Assembly: GCF_014982785.1 (NCBI RefSeq)
Contig: NZ_JADCKB010000008.1
Location: forward strand, 1 to 64,000
Length of the DNA stretch: 64,000 nucleotides
From: Ructibacterium gallinarum
GTDB lineage: Bacteria; Bacillota; Clostridia; Monoglobales; Monoglobaceae
Direction: 5' to 3'
Position numbers and translations under genes: made by a program
The notes under the pieces: model-generated
What the model saw: the letters and a program-made list of their open reading frames with translations, nothing else
The model's database searches: none
Told to the model about the DNA's origin: nothing
Shown here: positions 25,621 through 34,171 of the stretch, one piece after another
Numbering within the stretch: position 1 is the first letter of the stretch
Layout of the letters: each line of letters begins with the position of its first letter

Positions 25621-27246
25621 CTAAATAAACAATATCCCGCGTTCGTCATAAATGCTTTCTGTATTGTCATTCCCACAGCGAATCGCCCTGTCAAGCGCCA
25701 TGATCATGGCAACCGCACCGTCAATCTTTTCTGTGGATTTTTCCTTGTCTGGCTTGATGTTTCCGGCAGGGTCAGTTCGCACATAGATGTTGTCCATCAT
25801 CCAGCGCAAAACAGGATGCCCGCTGTGTGCGACCTTTTCTTCCAGTATCAATTTCATCAGTTCTTTGGTAGGCGGCGACATATCCTTAAAGCCCTGTCCG
25901 AACGGTACAACGGTAAATCCCATGCCCTCAAGGTTCTGCACCATCTGCACAGCGCCCCAGCGGTCAAAGGCGATTTCACGGATATTGAACCGTTCGCCGA
26001 GGGACTCGATGAACTTTTCTATGTACCCATAATGCACTACGTTGCCTTCTGTAGTAAAAAGAAAGCCTTGCTTTTCCCACACATCGTAGGGAACATGATC
26101 CCGGCGGACACGAAGGGAAAGGTTGTCTTCCGGTATCCAAAAATACGGAAGCACAGAATATTTATCGGTTTCATCAAGCGGTGGGAAAACAAGGACAAAC
26201 GCCGTGATATCTGTTGTGGAGGATAAGTCCAGCCCTCCGTAGCAGACACGGCCTTTCAAATCATCCTCGGATACTTTAAACGAGCATTTATCCCATTTAT
26301 CCATCGGCATCCAGCGCACAGTCTGTTTCACCCACTGGTTCAAGCGAAGCTGTCGGAAGGTATTCTCTTCGGCAGGGTTCTGTTTTGCCGATTCACAGGC
26401 GGCTTTCACCTTGTCTATACCCACAGTAATCCCAAGGGACGGATTTGCTTTTTTCCATACCTGTGGGTCTGTCCAGTCGTCGCCTTCATCCGCCCCGTAT
26501 ATGACTGGGTAGAAGGTGGGGTCGATTTTTCTTCCCTCTAATATGTCCTTTGCTTTTTGGTGTGTCTCATAGCAGATAGAATGCGTATCGGTACCGGCGG
26601 TGGTGATCAGAAAGTAAAGAGGCTGCATCCTTGCGTCACCGGAGCCTTTCGTCATAACGTCAAACAGCTTTCTGTTCGGCTGGGTATGGAGCTCGTCAAA
26701 CACTACACCATGAATGTTAAATCCGTGCTTGGAATATGCTTCAGCCGACAGCACCTGATAGAAGCTGTTGGTCGGCGCGTAAACAATCCGCTTTGCAGCG
26801 GCAAGGATTTTTACCCGTTTGGAAAGCGCCGGGCACATCCGTACCATGTCAGCTGCCACCTCGAAAACGATGGACGCCTGCTGGCGGTCGGCGGCGCAGC
26901 CGTAGACCTCGGCACGTTCCTCACCGTCGCCGCAGCAAAGCAAAAGGGCAACCGCAGCCGCAAGCTCCGATTTGCCCATCTTCTTTGGGATTTCCACATA
27001 TGCTGTATTAAACTGCCGGTAACCATTCGGTTTCAGTATACCGAATATATCGCGGATGATTCTTTCCTGCCAGTCAATCAGTTCAAATGGTTTCCCTGCC
27101 CATGTGCCTTTGGTGTGGCAGAGACACTCTATAAAATTCACGGCGTAATCGGCAGCCGGTTGGTTATAGCAGGATCCCGGCGCCATAAATTTTGTCGGCT
27201 TATACTTTTTTAATTTTTTTATCTGAAAACACCCCCTGTAAAGCAC
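25621..27246 (-). CDS. Large terminase subunit
   Basis: This protein of about 541 residues is a packaging motor of the Terminase_1 family. The ATPase part has Walker A VEIPKKMGKSELAAA and Walker B GVVFDELHTQ. The nuclease part starts at YGGLDLSSTTDITAFVLVF with acidic metal ligands and a later DGAVAMIMALDRA. GTG 27246 is proposed because GTGAGG is well spaced; ATG 27261 or an internal start near KKYKPTKF are alternatives. The small subunit is not adjacent but about 6 kb upstream. Confidence 0.94.
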   Translation of the reverse strand: MLYRGCFQIKKLKKYKPTKFMAPGSCYNQPAADYAVNFIECLCHTKGTWAGKPFELIDWQERIIRDIFGILKPNGYRQFNTAYVEIPKKMGKSELAAAVALLLCCGDGEERAEVYGCAADRQQASIVFEVAADMVRMCPALSKRVKILAAAKRIVYAPTNSFYQVLSAEAYSKHGFNIHGVVFDELHTQPNRKLFDVMTKGSGDARMQPLYFLITTAGTDTHSICYETHQKAKDILEGRKIDPTFYPVIYGADEGDDWTDPQVWKKANPSLGITVGIDKVKAACESAKQNPAEENTFRQLRLNQWVKQTVRWMPMDKWDKCSFKVSEDDLKGRVCYGGLDLSSTTDITAFVLVFPPLDETDKYSVLPYFWIPEDNLSLRVRRDHVPYDVWEKQGFLFTTEGNVVHYGYIEKFIESLGERFNIREIAFDRWGAVQMVQNLEGMGFTVVPFGQGFKDMSPPTKELMKLILEEKVAHSGHPVLRWMMDNIYVRTDPAGNIKPDKEKSTEKIDGAVAMIMALDRAIRCGNDNTESIYDERGILFI

Positions 27247-27303
27247 AATAAAAAACCTCACGGCTGTGTAAGGAAAACAAGGCCTTGCGGCCCTATTTTC
27301 CCA

Positions 27304-27507
27304 TCATACCATGTGTGCACTGCGATGAATGGTATCAAGGATTTTCTCTTGTTCAGACGGCTCTACACCGAGACTTTGGAGCGCTTCCCGTGTCCCGCAG
27401 TCCGGGCAAATAAGGGTTTCATTGTCCTCTCTGGAAAGCGCCGGCGGCTCACGGTAGGCTTGGCCGCATTTGGGGCATATTTTTTCAGTTATATAATTCT
27501 CTTTCAT
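27304..27507 (-). CDS. Small zinc-ribbon protein
   Basis: This 67-residue protein has two CxxC pairs (KICPKCGQAY and LICPDCGTRE) making one zinc ribbon, followed by a helical tail. It has a good ribosome binding site (AAGAAGGGAT). It lies immediately before the large terminase in the transcript. It may bind DNA or protein. No specific function can be assigned. Confidence 0.75.
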   Translation of the reverse strand: MKENYITEKICPKCGQAYREPPALSREDNETLICPDCGTREALQSLGVEPSEQEKILDTIHRSAHMV

Positions 27508-27510
27508 ATT

Positions 27511-27894
27511 CTATCCCTTCTTTCGTATCGGCAAGCGCCTGTTCCAGAAACATTTTATCAAATTTAAAATTCGTATACCCTTGCAGGCAAGTTCTGACAT
27601 AGTAAGCGGACGGTATTCAAGCTCCGCTTGACCCCTTTCAAACACGGCTGACATCAACCGTATTCCTGTCTTAAAGCCGTCAAGATATTCTGCATACAGC
27701 GCCCGGCCGTGCATATCTGACTCAGCTAAACAGAAGGCCTCCAAAAGCGGCTTTAATTGTTCCGGCAGCTGTTCATCAAGTTTCTTACGCGCTTTTTGTG
27801 TTTTTTCGACCGCTTCTTTTACGAATGGGTCGGTTACTTTCTTTTCCCAGGGCGTGATTTTGCCAAAATATAAATCGTAAAGAATATCACTCAT
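27511..27894 (-). CDS. DUF6809-like protein
   Basis: This 127-residue helical protein starts MSDILYDLYFGKITPWEKKV, a start common to DUF6809 proteins in clostridial phages and conjugative elements. ATG 27894 was chosen because it gives the family N-terminus and overlaps the previous gene by only 8 bp. The function is unknown. Confidence 0.7.
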   Translation of the reverse strand: MSDILYDLYFGKITPWEKKVTDPFVKEAVEKTQKARKKLDEQLPEQLKPLLEAFCLAESDMHGRALYAEYLDGFKTGIRLMSAVFERGQAELEYRPLTMSELACKGIRILNLIKCFWNRRLPIRKKG

Positions 27895-28570
27895 ACGCCG
27901 CCACCTCATCTTTGTGCGTGGTCTTTGCAGGTTTTTTAAATGCACTGTTTCCTGCCAGGTTCCGCAGCAGGATTTTGCGTTCTTCTTTGTATTCCGCGCC
28001 GATAAATCCTAAGCGGAGGAGGAAGCAGCGGAAGGCATACCGTTCATTATCGACTGCTTTTTCCTTGGCCGTAATTCGTTTTTGATTTCTTGCCATCTCG
28101 CACAGCTTACAGATAAAATGGTTGCAGGCCTTGAGTTCCTCCGGTGTGCGATAGGCGTCAAACCAAGGAAAACTGATTTTGCCGCTATCGACATCGATAG
28201 ACAGTTTGCTCACTCCCAGCGCCTTTTTGATTAGAGTTCCTTTTGCTTTCAGCAAGTGATGCAGGTTTTCAAGGGCGCTGTCAGTGAACAGGCTGCGCGG
28301 CATGGAAATACAAACGTTGGTTTCATTGTCCGACTCTGCGCTTCCTGCGGCGAAGCCTTCCTCTGATAGCCGTTCAATCAAGTTTTCAATTTCTTCGCTG
28401 TCTGCGCGGTCGTCAAAGGATACAGCGCCGTTTTTGTCAATGGTGAAGTAATCCACCCGGTAAGCAAAACTCGGAGCGCCGAGATATTCCGGTTTGCATC
28501 CTGTAATCTCTGAAATGAGCTGTACCAGCCGTTTCCGCTGCAAGCCGGTTACATGATATCTTATTTCCAT
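27887..28570 (-). CDS. Phage protein of the so-called 'virulence protein' type, unknown function
   Basis: This 227-residue protein starts MEIRYHVTGLQRKRLVQLIS, with GCKPEYLGAPSFAYRVDYFT following. Similar proteins in clostridial mobile elements are often auto-labelled 'virulence protein' without evidence. The C-terminal half (RNQKRITAKEKAVDNERYAF) is basic and probably helical. It sits in a block of small accessory genes between the methyltransferase and the large terminase. Confidence 0.65.
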   Translation of the reverse strand: MEIRYHVTGLQRKRLVQLISEITGCKPEYLGAPSFAYRVDYFTIDKNGAVSFDDRADSEEIENLIERLSEEGFAAGSAESDNETNVCISMPRSLFTDSALENLHHLLKAKGTLIKKALGVSKLSIDVDSGKISFPWFDAYRTPEELKACNHFICKLCEMARNQKRITAKEKAVDNERYAFRCFLLRLGFIGAEYKEERKILLRNLAGNSAFKKPAKTTHKDEVAAYE

Positions 28571-28833
28571 TCCTTGTCCCTCCAGCCTATAAGAAATGTA
28601 ACTGCATCAGAAAACCCGGCGCGGTAATACCGGTTTTTCAGTTCGCCCGCCAGCAGGATGCAGCTGTCGCCGAAATCATTATATTCCTTTTTATCAAAGT
28701 CTTTTACCCGTTCCAGGTGGCTGTAAAATTCCCGGAAGGCTTCGGTAACTGCATCGTCTTCGTCAAATTCATATGCGTTGATTCTTACCCCGACAAACTC
28801 ATTAATCGCCGATTCAAAATCTTTCTCTTGCAT
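28561..28833 (-). CDS. Small acidic phage protein, unknown function
   Basis: This 90-residue protein starts MQEKDFESAINEFVGVRINA and is largely helical and acidic. ATG 28833 has AGGAGCAAT as ribosome binding site; the longer reading frame upstream has none. It overlaps the next gene by 10 bp. No known domain was recognised. Confidence 0.65.
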   Translation of the reverse strand: MQEKDFESAINEFVGVRINAYEFDEDDAVTEAFREFYSHLERVKDFDKKEYNDFGDSCILLAGELKNRYYRAGFSDAVTFLIGWRDKEWK

Positions 28834-28930
28834 TTCAATTGCTCCTTTCGATTTTGTGTAGGCACATATTACCTCTAAACCGTACAGATAGCAAGTGCTT
28901 TTACAGGTATATTCTACACAAAAAATACGG

Positions 28931-30757
28931 TTAGGATTTGTCGGGATTTTCAGCGGCCCACGCAATGCCGGCAAGCACAAAAAATACGCAGGGCAGAGCT
29001 ACGCCGTTGCCCCACATCTTATACTCGGCGGCATCCGAATGCGGGTCTTTCAGCCATTTGATAATCTGATTGCGGGTTTTCGGCTTGGATGCAGTCCCCA
29101 TGACAGAGCGGTGTGTCTCAAACACCTCTGTCCAGAACTCGATCTCATCCTCAGACGGCTCATCAGTTTCAAGCCCAGCGCACCACCAATCCGGGAATCC
29201 CTGCAACCTTGCACATTCGGTAGGTGTCAGTCTGCGGACGATATACTCCGGCTCGGTCTCGTTCACGACAGGCGGGTCTTTGTAATCCCTCGCCATCAGG
29301 GTTGGAGATCGCTCCTTAAGCGTTTGGGTGTAAGAGCCAGCGGTCATACAGTAAGCCACTGCGTGGCGGTCGGCGGCATCCAGCGTAAAAGATACATCTT
29401 CGTTCACGCCGCTGCCTTGTGGACCATTCTTGTCAGCCCTGCCGATCATGGAACCCTGCAGGGCTAACACAGCCATACCTCCCTGGTTGCAGGAGGGGTT
29501 GCCGCCATTGGCATCAAGGCATCTGGAAGTTTCCGCTTCATAAAAGCCGCTGTGGGGATTGTCCGACAACATGGAATGACTCTGTTTGGAGCAGATGCCG
29601 TAAACCTTCGGTACAAACACCGTCTGGTCATTGTTACAGCCCAGCGTGGCAGATTTATTATCCTGGATCAACGCGCCCTTGCCGCCGCCATCACAGCCGG
29701 AGCGTATCTTCAGCGTCTTGGGTGTCTCCACCACGAAGGGCTGATTATTGCCGCCCATACCGTAGGTGGCGTTGACCGTGGGAGCTGTCTCCAGCGGACC
29801 GGTGTATCTGGTGTCCTGGCTATGGTTCTCATAGACTGCCGCCGGCACCGTACCGGCACGGAGCGTAGGTGAGGTTTCCTCCTCATATCCAATTCCCCCT
29901 GCCTTTGCAGAATGCTCGGTGCAGAAGCCGGCGGAACTCATCACACAGGGCGGATGCCCGTGGTTTTCCGCACGGAGCGTTGCTGTCACGTCCTCCATCA
30001 CATCCATGCGGCTGCCACCCTGATCGTTTAAGCAGACGCGGCCTGCCGTTCCAGCGCCTTCCACAAAAGTTCCGGCAGCTCCTTGCCACGCACGGAAGCC
30101 CTGCGGAGTATACCCAGACACGCCTTCGGACTCAAATAGTATTTTTCCGGCACTCCCGCCTGCAAAATCTGCGACAAGGTAGATGCGTTTTCTGCGTTGG
30201 GGAACTCCCCAGTATTGCGCGTCAAATACCCGCCATGCGAGACTGAAATCGTCTGCCACGATCTCTCCGGCTTTTGGCCACCTTTCAGGTCGAGCAGAAT
30301 GAATTTTGTATCCTTTGACCGAGCAGACCTCTTCGAGGACGGACTGGAAGTCCGCGCCCTTGTTGGAGCTGAATGCTCCGGGGACGTTTTCCCAGACGAT
30401 GTACTTTGGATATTTGCCATTGGTTGCACACCTCATTTCTTTTACGATTCGGACGGCTTCATAGAAAAGGCTGGAACGGGAGCCGTCCAAGCCCTCCCGT
30501 CGGCCCGCGATGCTCATATCCTGACAGGGCGAACCGAAGGTGATGATATCCACCGGCTCGGTTTTCCCGCCATCCATCTTTGAAACGTTGCCATAGTGTT
30601 TTAGCCAGGGCATTCTTTTTGTCGTAACCCTGATTGGGAAAGGCTCAACTTCCGAAGCCCACACAGGGGTGATGCCGGAGAGCAGACCGCCCAGAGGGAA
30701 ACCGCCGGAGCCGTCAAACAGGCTGCCGAGGGTCAAAGGTTTATTCTGTTGTTCCAT
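28931..30757 (-). CDS. DNA (cytosine-5) methyltransferase with repeated central region
   Basis: This 608-residue C5-methyltransferase has motif I SLFDGSGGF, motif IV GSPCQDMS (catalytic Cys78), motif VI ENV (123-125), motif VIII QRRKRIYLVADF, motif IX RRLTPTECARLQGFPDWW and motif X WGNGVALP, all intact. Between VIII and IX there is a long variable target-recognition region (about 245-495). It contains eight degenerate repeats of the form [ED]-x-[SAT]-x-T-[LV]-x-A. ATG 30757 has AGGAGG nine bases upstream. It would protect phage DNA from host restriction or mark it. Confidence 0.93.
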   Translation of the reverse strand: MEQQNKPLTLGSLFDGSGGFPLGGLLSGITPVWASEVEPFPIRVTTKRMPWLKHYGNVSKMDGGKTEPVDIITFGSPCQDMSIAGRREGLDGSRSSLFYEAVRIVKEMRCATNGKYPKYIVWENVPGAFSSNKGADFQSVLEEVCSVKGYKIHSARPERWPKAGEIVADDFSLAWRVFDAQYWGVPQRRKRIYLVADFAGGSAGKILFESEGVSGYTPQGFRAWQGAAGTFVEGAGTAGRVCLNDQGGSRMDVMEDVTATLRAENHGHPPCVMSSAGFCTEHSAKAGGIGYEEETSPTLRAGTVPAAVYENHSQDTRYTGPLETAPTVNATYGMGGNNQPFVVETPKTLKIRSGCDGGGKGALIQDNKSATLGCNNDQTVFVPKVYGICSKQSHSMLSDNPHSGFYEAETSRCLDANGGNPSCNQGGMAVLALQGSMIGRADKNGPQGSGVNEDVSFTLDAADRHAVAYCMTAGSYTQTLKERSPTLMARDYKDPPVVNETEPEYIVRRLTPTECARLQGFPDWWCAGLETDEPSEDEIEFWTEVFETHRSVMGTASKPKTRNQIIKWLKDPHSDAAEYKMWGNGVALPCVFFVLAGIAWAAENPDKS

Positions 30758-31379
30758 CTGATGCAACCTCCTCGTCTTTGCCACTACACGATTCAGGAAA
30801 CAAAAACGCTCTGCAAACCGATAGTTCTGCAAAGCGTCTACACTTATCAATTACAAATTTTCGTATCCATTTCGGAGCAGGAGGGGCATCGTTATAGCGG
30901 CCATACTCGCCAAACATACACTTCATTCCTACATTACGTGCCTGCACAGCTTCCAAGAAAGTTTCATAATAACCAAGATGAATCTCATGTTGCCCTATCT
31001 TTATTCTTGCTCTGAATTTGTGTCTTGGTGGATACCAACTGACACCAGAGACACCGGAGGTGTTATTTTTCTGGAGAGGCTGATTTATCTGATTCTGCTG
31101 ATGTGTGCAATAGCGGATATTCCGTCTGCGATTATCCAGCGTGTTCAGATTGATATGGTCAACTTCATATCCATCCCTATGTGGAAATAAGTGAGAATGA
31201 AGTGCGCGCCCATTGCAATCCATTGGATACTCCTGCCCGTATCCCTTACGACACAAGTAAAAATTTATATCAGATACCTCTGGAAGCCTATCCGAATCAA
31301 TCATAAAAACAGAGCCATCCGGCATTTCTCCATATGCTGTCTGACCATCTTTTGAAAATGTATATTTTACATTACTCAT
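30741..31379 (-). CDS. HNH endonuclease with AP2-like domain
   Basis: This 212-residue protein has an HNH core EVDHINLNTLDNRRRNIRYC (about 71-92) followed by an AP2-like DNA-binding part (GVSGVSWYPPRHKFRARIKI and HLGYYETFLEAVQAR). The combination is typical of free-standing homing endonucleases. It lies between two methyltransferase genes, overlapping the C5 gene by 17 bp. It could be a selfish insertion or a restriction-like partner. The first is more usual. Confidence 0.85.
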   Translation of the reverse strand: MSNVKYTFSKDGQTAYGEMPDGSVFMIDSDRLPEVSDINFYLCRKGYGQEYPMDCNGRALHSHLFPHRDGYEVDHINLNTLDNRRRNIRYCTHQQNQINQPLQKNNTSGVSGVSWYPPRHKFRARIKIGQHEIHLGYYETFLEAVQARNVGMKCMFGEYGRYNDAPPAPKWIRKFVIDKCRRFAELSVCRAFLFPESCSGKDEEVASDGTTE

Positions 31380-32640
31380 CGTCAGTCACCTCCATCATAT
31401 CAAGAGCCTGTTCGTAGGTATACTCTTTACCGCCGCGGATGAGCAGCACATCGTCCGCGCTTTCATTGTGTAGGCTCAAATACCGCCTGACAGCTACATC
31501 CACAAACTTCGGTTCCAGTTCCACACCATAACAGAGTCTGCCGATTTGGTCGCAGGCAATCAGCGTAGACGCAGATCCCAAAAATCCATCAAGCACAATT
31601 CCATTCACCTGTGTGCTTTGCTGTATCAGATACGCAATGAGGGGAACAGGTTTGCTGGAGGGATGCCCATACCCGTCCTCTTTGGAATTTTTGATCCCGT
31701 CAAATTCAAAGACAGCTTTCTGTTTCTGATCTCCATACCACTTGTGTTTTCCATCCTTACGCCAGCCGAAGATGATCGGTTCCATATTGAACTTCCAGTC
31801 GGTGCGCATAAGCGGCGCTCTCGGCTTTTTCCAGATCAGTCCGGCGCCAACCTTGAATCCAGCGTCCTCAAAGGCATCGTAAAACACGCGCGCCTTCATC
31901 GTGGCATAGAACTCGTAGATGGAAGCATCCAGAGCCATAGCATCCTTAAAGTTTGTAAACGCCTTCATCAGAAACTCGTAAGCCTGGGTATCTTCCAGAT
32001 TGTCGTTCGCGATTCTCCCGGATTGATTTTCCAGGTTAACAAAATACGGAGCGTCCGTGCAGACCAGATTTACTTTTGTATCTCCAAGGAGAGCCTGAAA
32101 AGTTTCCGGATCAGTGGAATCTCCGCATATAACCGTATGTTTTCCGAGTTTCCAGATGTCTCCCGCTTTAGAAAAACAGGGTTTTTCTAATTCGGCGTCT
32201 ACATCGAAATCATCTTCTTGCGCATCATCATCTGCGCCAAACAGCGTAGCCAGCTCCTTCTCGTCAAACCCCGTGAGCAAGGGATCAAAGTCCATGCCCT
32301 GCAAAGACTCGATCTCCACCCGCAGAAGTTCCTCGTCCCATCCGGCATCCATCGCCATGCGGTTGTCCGCAATGATGTAAGCTTTTTTCTGCGCCTCGGT
32401 GAGATGGTCGGCAAACACACAGGGTACTTCTTTGATGCCTTCCTCCTTAGCCGCCAGGATTCTGCCATGTCCGGCGATCACATTGAAATCCCGGTCTATG
32501 ATGACGGGATTGATAAAGCCGAACTCCCGAAGGGACGAGCGCAGTTTGGTGATCTGCTCCGGGGAATGGGTGCGTGCATTGTTCACATAGGGCACCAGCT
32601 TGGCAATCGGGACAAGCTGCATCTCGGTTGTTGTTTTCAT
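31372..32640 (-). CDS. ParB-like domain fused to DNA adenine/cytosine-N4 methyltransferase
   Basis: This 422-residue protein has an N-terminal ParB/Spo0J nuclease-like domain (about 8-90, with NVIAGHGRILAAKEEG) and a C-terminal beta-class methyltransferase domain. The catalytic motif IV reads TDAPY (195-199) instead of the usual DPPY. The AdoMet-binding motif I reads DGFLGSAST (351-359) instead of D-P-F-x-G-S-G-S-T. Activity may therefore be weakened or altered. The ATG overlaps the MetK stop as ATGA, so it is translationally coupled to AdoMet synthesis. Confidence 0.88.
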   Translation of the reverse strand: MKTTTEMQLVPIAKLVPYVNNARTHSPEQITKLRSSLREFGFINPVIIDRDFNVIAGHGRILAAKEEGIKEVPCVFADHLTEAQKKAYIIADNRMAMDAGWDEELLRVEIESLQGMDFDPLLTGFDEKELATLFGADDDAQEDDFDVDAELEKPCFSKAGDIWKLGKHTVICGDSTDPETFQALLGDTKVNLVCTDAPYFVNLENQSGRIANDNLEDTQAYEFLMKAFTNFKDAMALDASIYEFYATMKARVFYDAFEDAGFKVGAGLIWKKPRAPLMRTDWKFNMEPIIFGWRKDGKHKWYGDQKQKAVFEFDGIKNSKEDGYGHPSSKPVPLIAYLIQQSTQVNGIVLDGFLGSASTLIACDQIGRLCYGVELEPKFVDVAVRRYLSLHNESADDVLLIRGGKEYTYEQALDMMEVTDDE

Positions 32641-33422
32641 CGCACCAGCCCCCATTCTGCAAATTTTTCAAAGCCGCCAAGCCGCTTAATGTATCTACGT
32701 GCGGTTTCCACGATCTCCCCGTAAGGAATGCCGTCCACAGTCTTATCCCCAATGGCACAGGCAAGCTCCACAGGCATGTCTGTTCTTTGCGCTTTTAGAA
32801 ACGCATAGATATTGACCGACACATCCGCTTTGGATAAATCTTTGCCGTGCAGCCCGCCGCCCGTGACGGAATCGGCCATGTCGGAGCCGAGCTTACGGTT
32901 CGCCGCACCCGTGTCAACGTTTGTTCCGCCCGTCCAATATCCGAGGGGATTGATTTCCGCATTTGAGTAAAGGCGTTTTAAATCTTTTGTCATTGCGTTG
33001 CTTTGACAAATAATCAGCCTGTCGCCGTCTATAATGTATTTCCCATCATAGGGATACAATTCATAAATATCATGAGCAATTTTCGACAGCTGCATTTGCT
33101 CGTCAGTCAGCGGCATGCCTTTGAAAATACCGTTATCGCCGCAGCGCAGTCCATTTGCCTGATTGTCTGTCAGGAGCCTATCTTGTGGGGCAATAACAAT
33201 ATCTGTATCCAGCCTGCCGGCAATACGATGTACGATGCTTACAATTTGAGGTTTCGCCAAAAGCGCCGTGGTTTCTATGATGATTTGACACTTGCCGTGT
33301 CCGAGCAGAACTTCCACAGCGATCTTGGGATTTTCCTCTGCGGTATAAGCCAGATCGACAATGGCTCCCGCAATTCTGTCCGCCACCTTATCCGGGTGGC
33401 TCGGATTTACTTTCTCAAACAT
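32637..33422 (-). CDS. Short phage S-adenosylmethionine synthetase (MetK)
   Basis: This 261-residue protein makes S-adenosylmethionine from methionine and ATP. Key motifs are kept: HPDKVADRI (9-17), GDNG (95-98) and GGGLHGKDLSKAD (188-200). It is only two thirds of the length of bacterial MetK (about 390), with the central domain reduced. A strong ribosome binding site (GGAGG) precedes it. It is coupled to a methyltransferase and lies in an operon with a second one, suggesting that the phage supplies its own methyl donor. Confidence 0.88.
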   Translation of the reverse strand: MFEKVNPSHPDKVADRIAGAIVDLAYTAEENPKIAVEVLLGHGKCQIIIETTALLAKPQIVSIVHRIAGRLDTDIVIAPQDRLLTDNQANGLRCGDNGIFKGMPLTDEQMQLSKIAHDIYELYPYDGKYIIDGDRLIICQSNAMTKDLKRLYSNAEINPLGYWTGGTNVDTGAANRKLGSDMADSVTGGGLHGKDLSKADVSVNIYAFLKAQRTDMPVELACAIGDKTVDGIPYGEIVETARRYIKRLGGFEKFAEWGLVR

Positions 33423-33496
33423 ATCGTCCTCACAACCTCCATATCATTCGTTTCCGCCTAAAGGCGAAATCTCATTTATTCCGGTGTTCGTCCTCT

Positions 33497-33524
33497 CCCC
33501 AAAAAGTCTTTGAACTTTTTGGGG
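33497..33524. terminator. Perfect 11-bp hairpin after the small terminase gene
   Basis: CCCCAAAAAGT (33497-33507) pairs perfectly with ACTTTTTGGGG (33514-33524) around CTTTGA. It begins six bases beyond the small terminase stop codon. There is no T run on the minus strand, so it may act as a transcript stabiliser or weak terminator between the packaging and methylation genes. Confidence 0.55.
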
Positions 33525-33529
33525 TACCC

Positions 33530-34069
33530 CTATTTTCCTTTCCGGGCGGTGAGCAGCCGCTCCATCAAATCGTCCTGTGGTGTTGCTCCTGTGTATTCCA
33601 CCGAAGCGTTCTCTCTCACAATCTGATAAATCTGGTACCATGACTGGTTGACCTGCTTAGTGAACTGCTGGAGCATAGAAACATACGGGCTTGCGATAGC
33701 ATTCCCTGTGGTCGGATGCTTCGCTAAGAACCCATACTCAGAAATACACTGCTCGCATTGTATCTGTCTTGCCACGCTCATGGCATACTGATTGATAAGC
33801 TGCGTATTTACATAATCGGTACAGCCGACCTTCTTCAGCCACTCCCATGTTTCTTCAAAAACCTCCTCGGCACAAAGGTCTGTACCATTTTTCTGCTTCG
33901 CTTTCATATATTCCTTGACGGGTGGCATATCCACGCCTTCAAGGGCAGGTGCATCAGGCAGTCCGATAATCGTGGCCGACTTGCCTGCAGAGATTTTCTC
34001 TGTCAGAGCCTTGCGTTTCGGTCCCGTTCCCGGCCTTGCTCCGCCTCTTGCCGTACCGTCCTTCGCCAT
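33530..34069 (-). CDS. Small terminase subunit, P27-like
   Basis: This 179-residue protein starts GTARGGARPGTGPKRKALTE, the basic Gly/Pro-rich start of P27-family small terminases. The helical body ends in TGATPQDDLMERLLTARKGK. It recognises the packaging site. The gene is immediately downstream of an HNH nuclease gene but separated from its large subunit by five genes of the methylation and accessory block plus four small genes. Confidence 0.88.
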   Translation of the reverse strand: MAKDGTARGGARPGTGPKRKALTEKISAGKSATIIGLPDAPALEGVDMPPVKEYMKAKQKNGTDLCAEEVFEETWEWLKKVGCTDYVNTQLINQYAMSVARQIQCEQCISEYGFLAKHPTTGNAIASPYVSMLQQFTKQVNQSWYQIYQIVRENASVEYTGATPQDDLMERLLTARKGK

Positions 34070-34171
34070 AAAAAATCACCTCAATTCTGACCGGGGGTTA
34101 ATACCCTGTTTGAATACAAATTTTTGCGCACGAAGGGGGGCGCCCGTTCAAACGGGATGCGGTTGCAGAGA

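Noticed and set aside
26557-27213. Long plus-strand ORF opposite the large terminase
   Set aside because: It mirrors codon bias of the terminase gene, which has clear Walker A, Walker B and nuclease motifs.
32637-33422. MetK as a truncated pseudogene
   Set aside because: It has a good start, all three main motifs, no internal stop and ATGA coupling to the next gene. Reduction looks like a deliberate short form.
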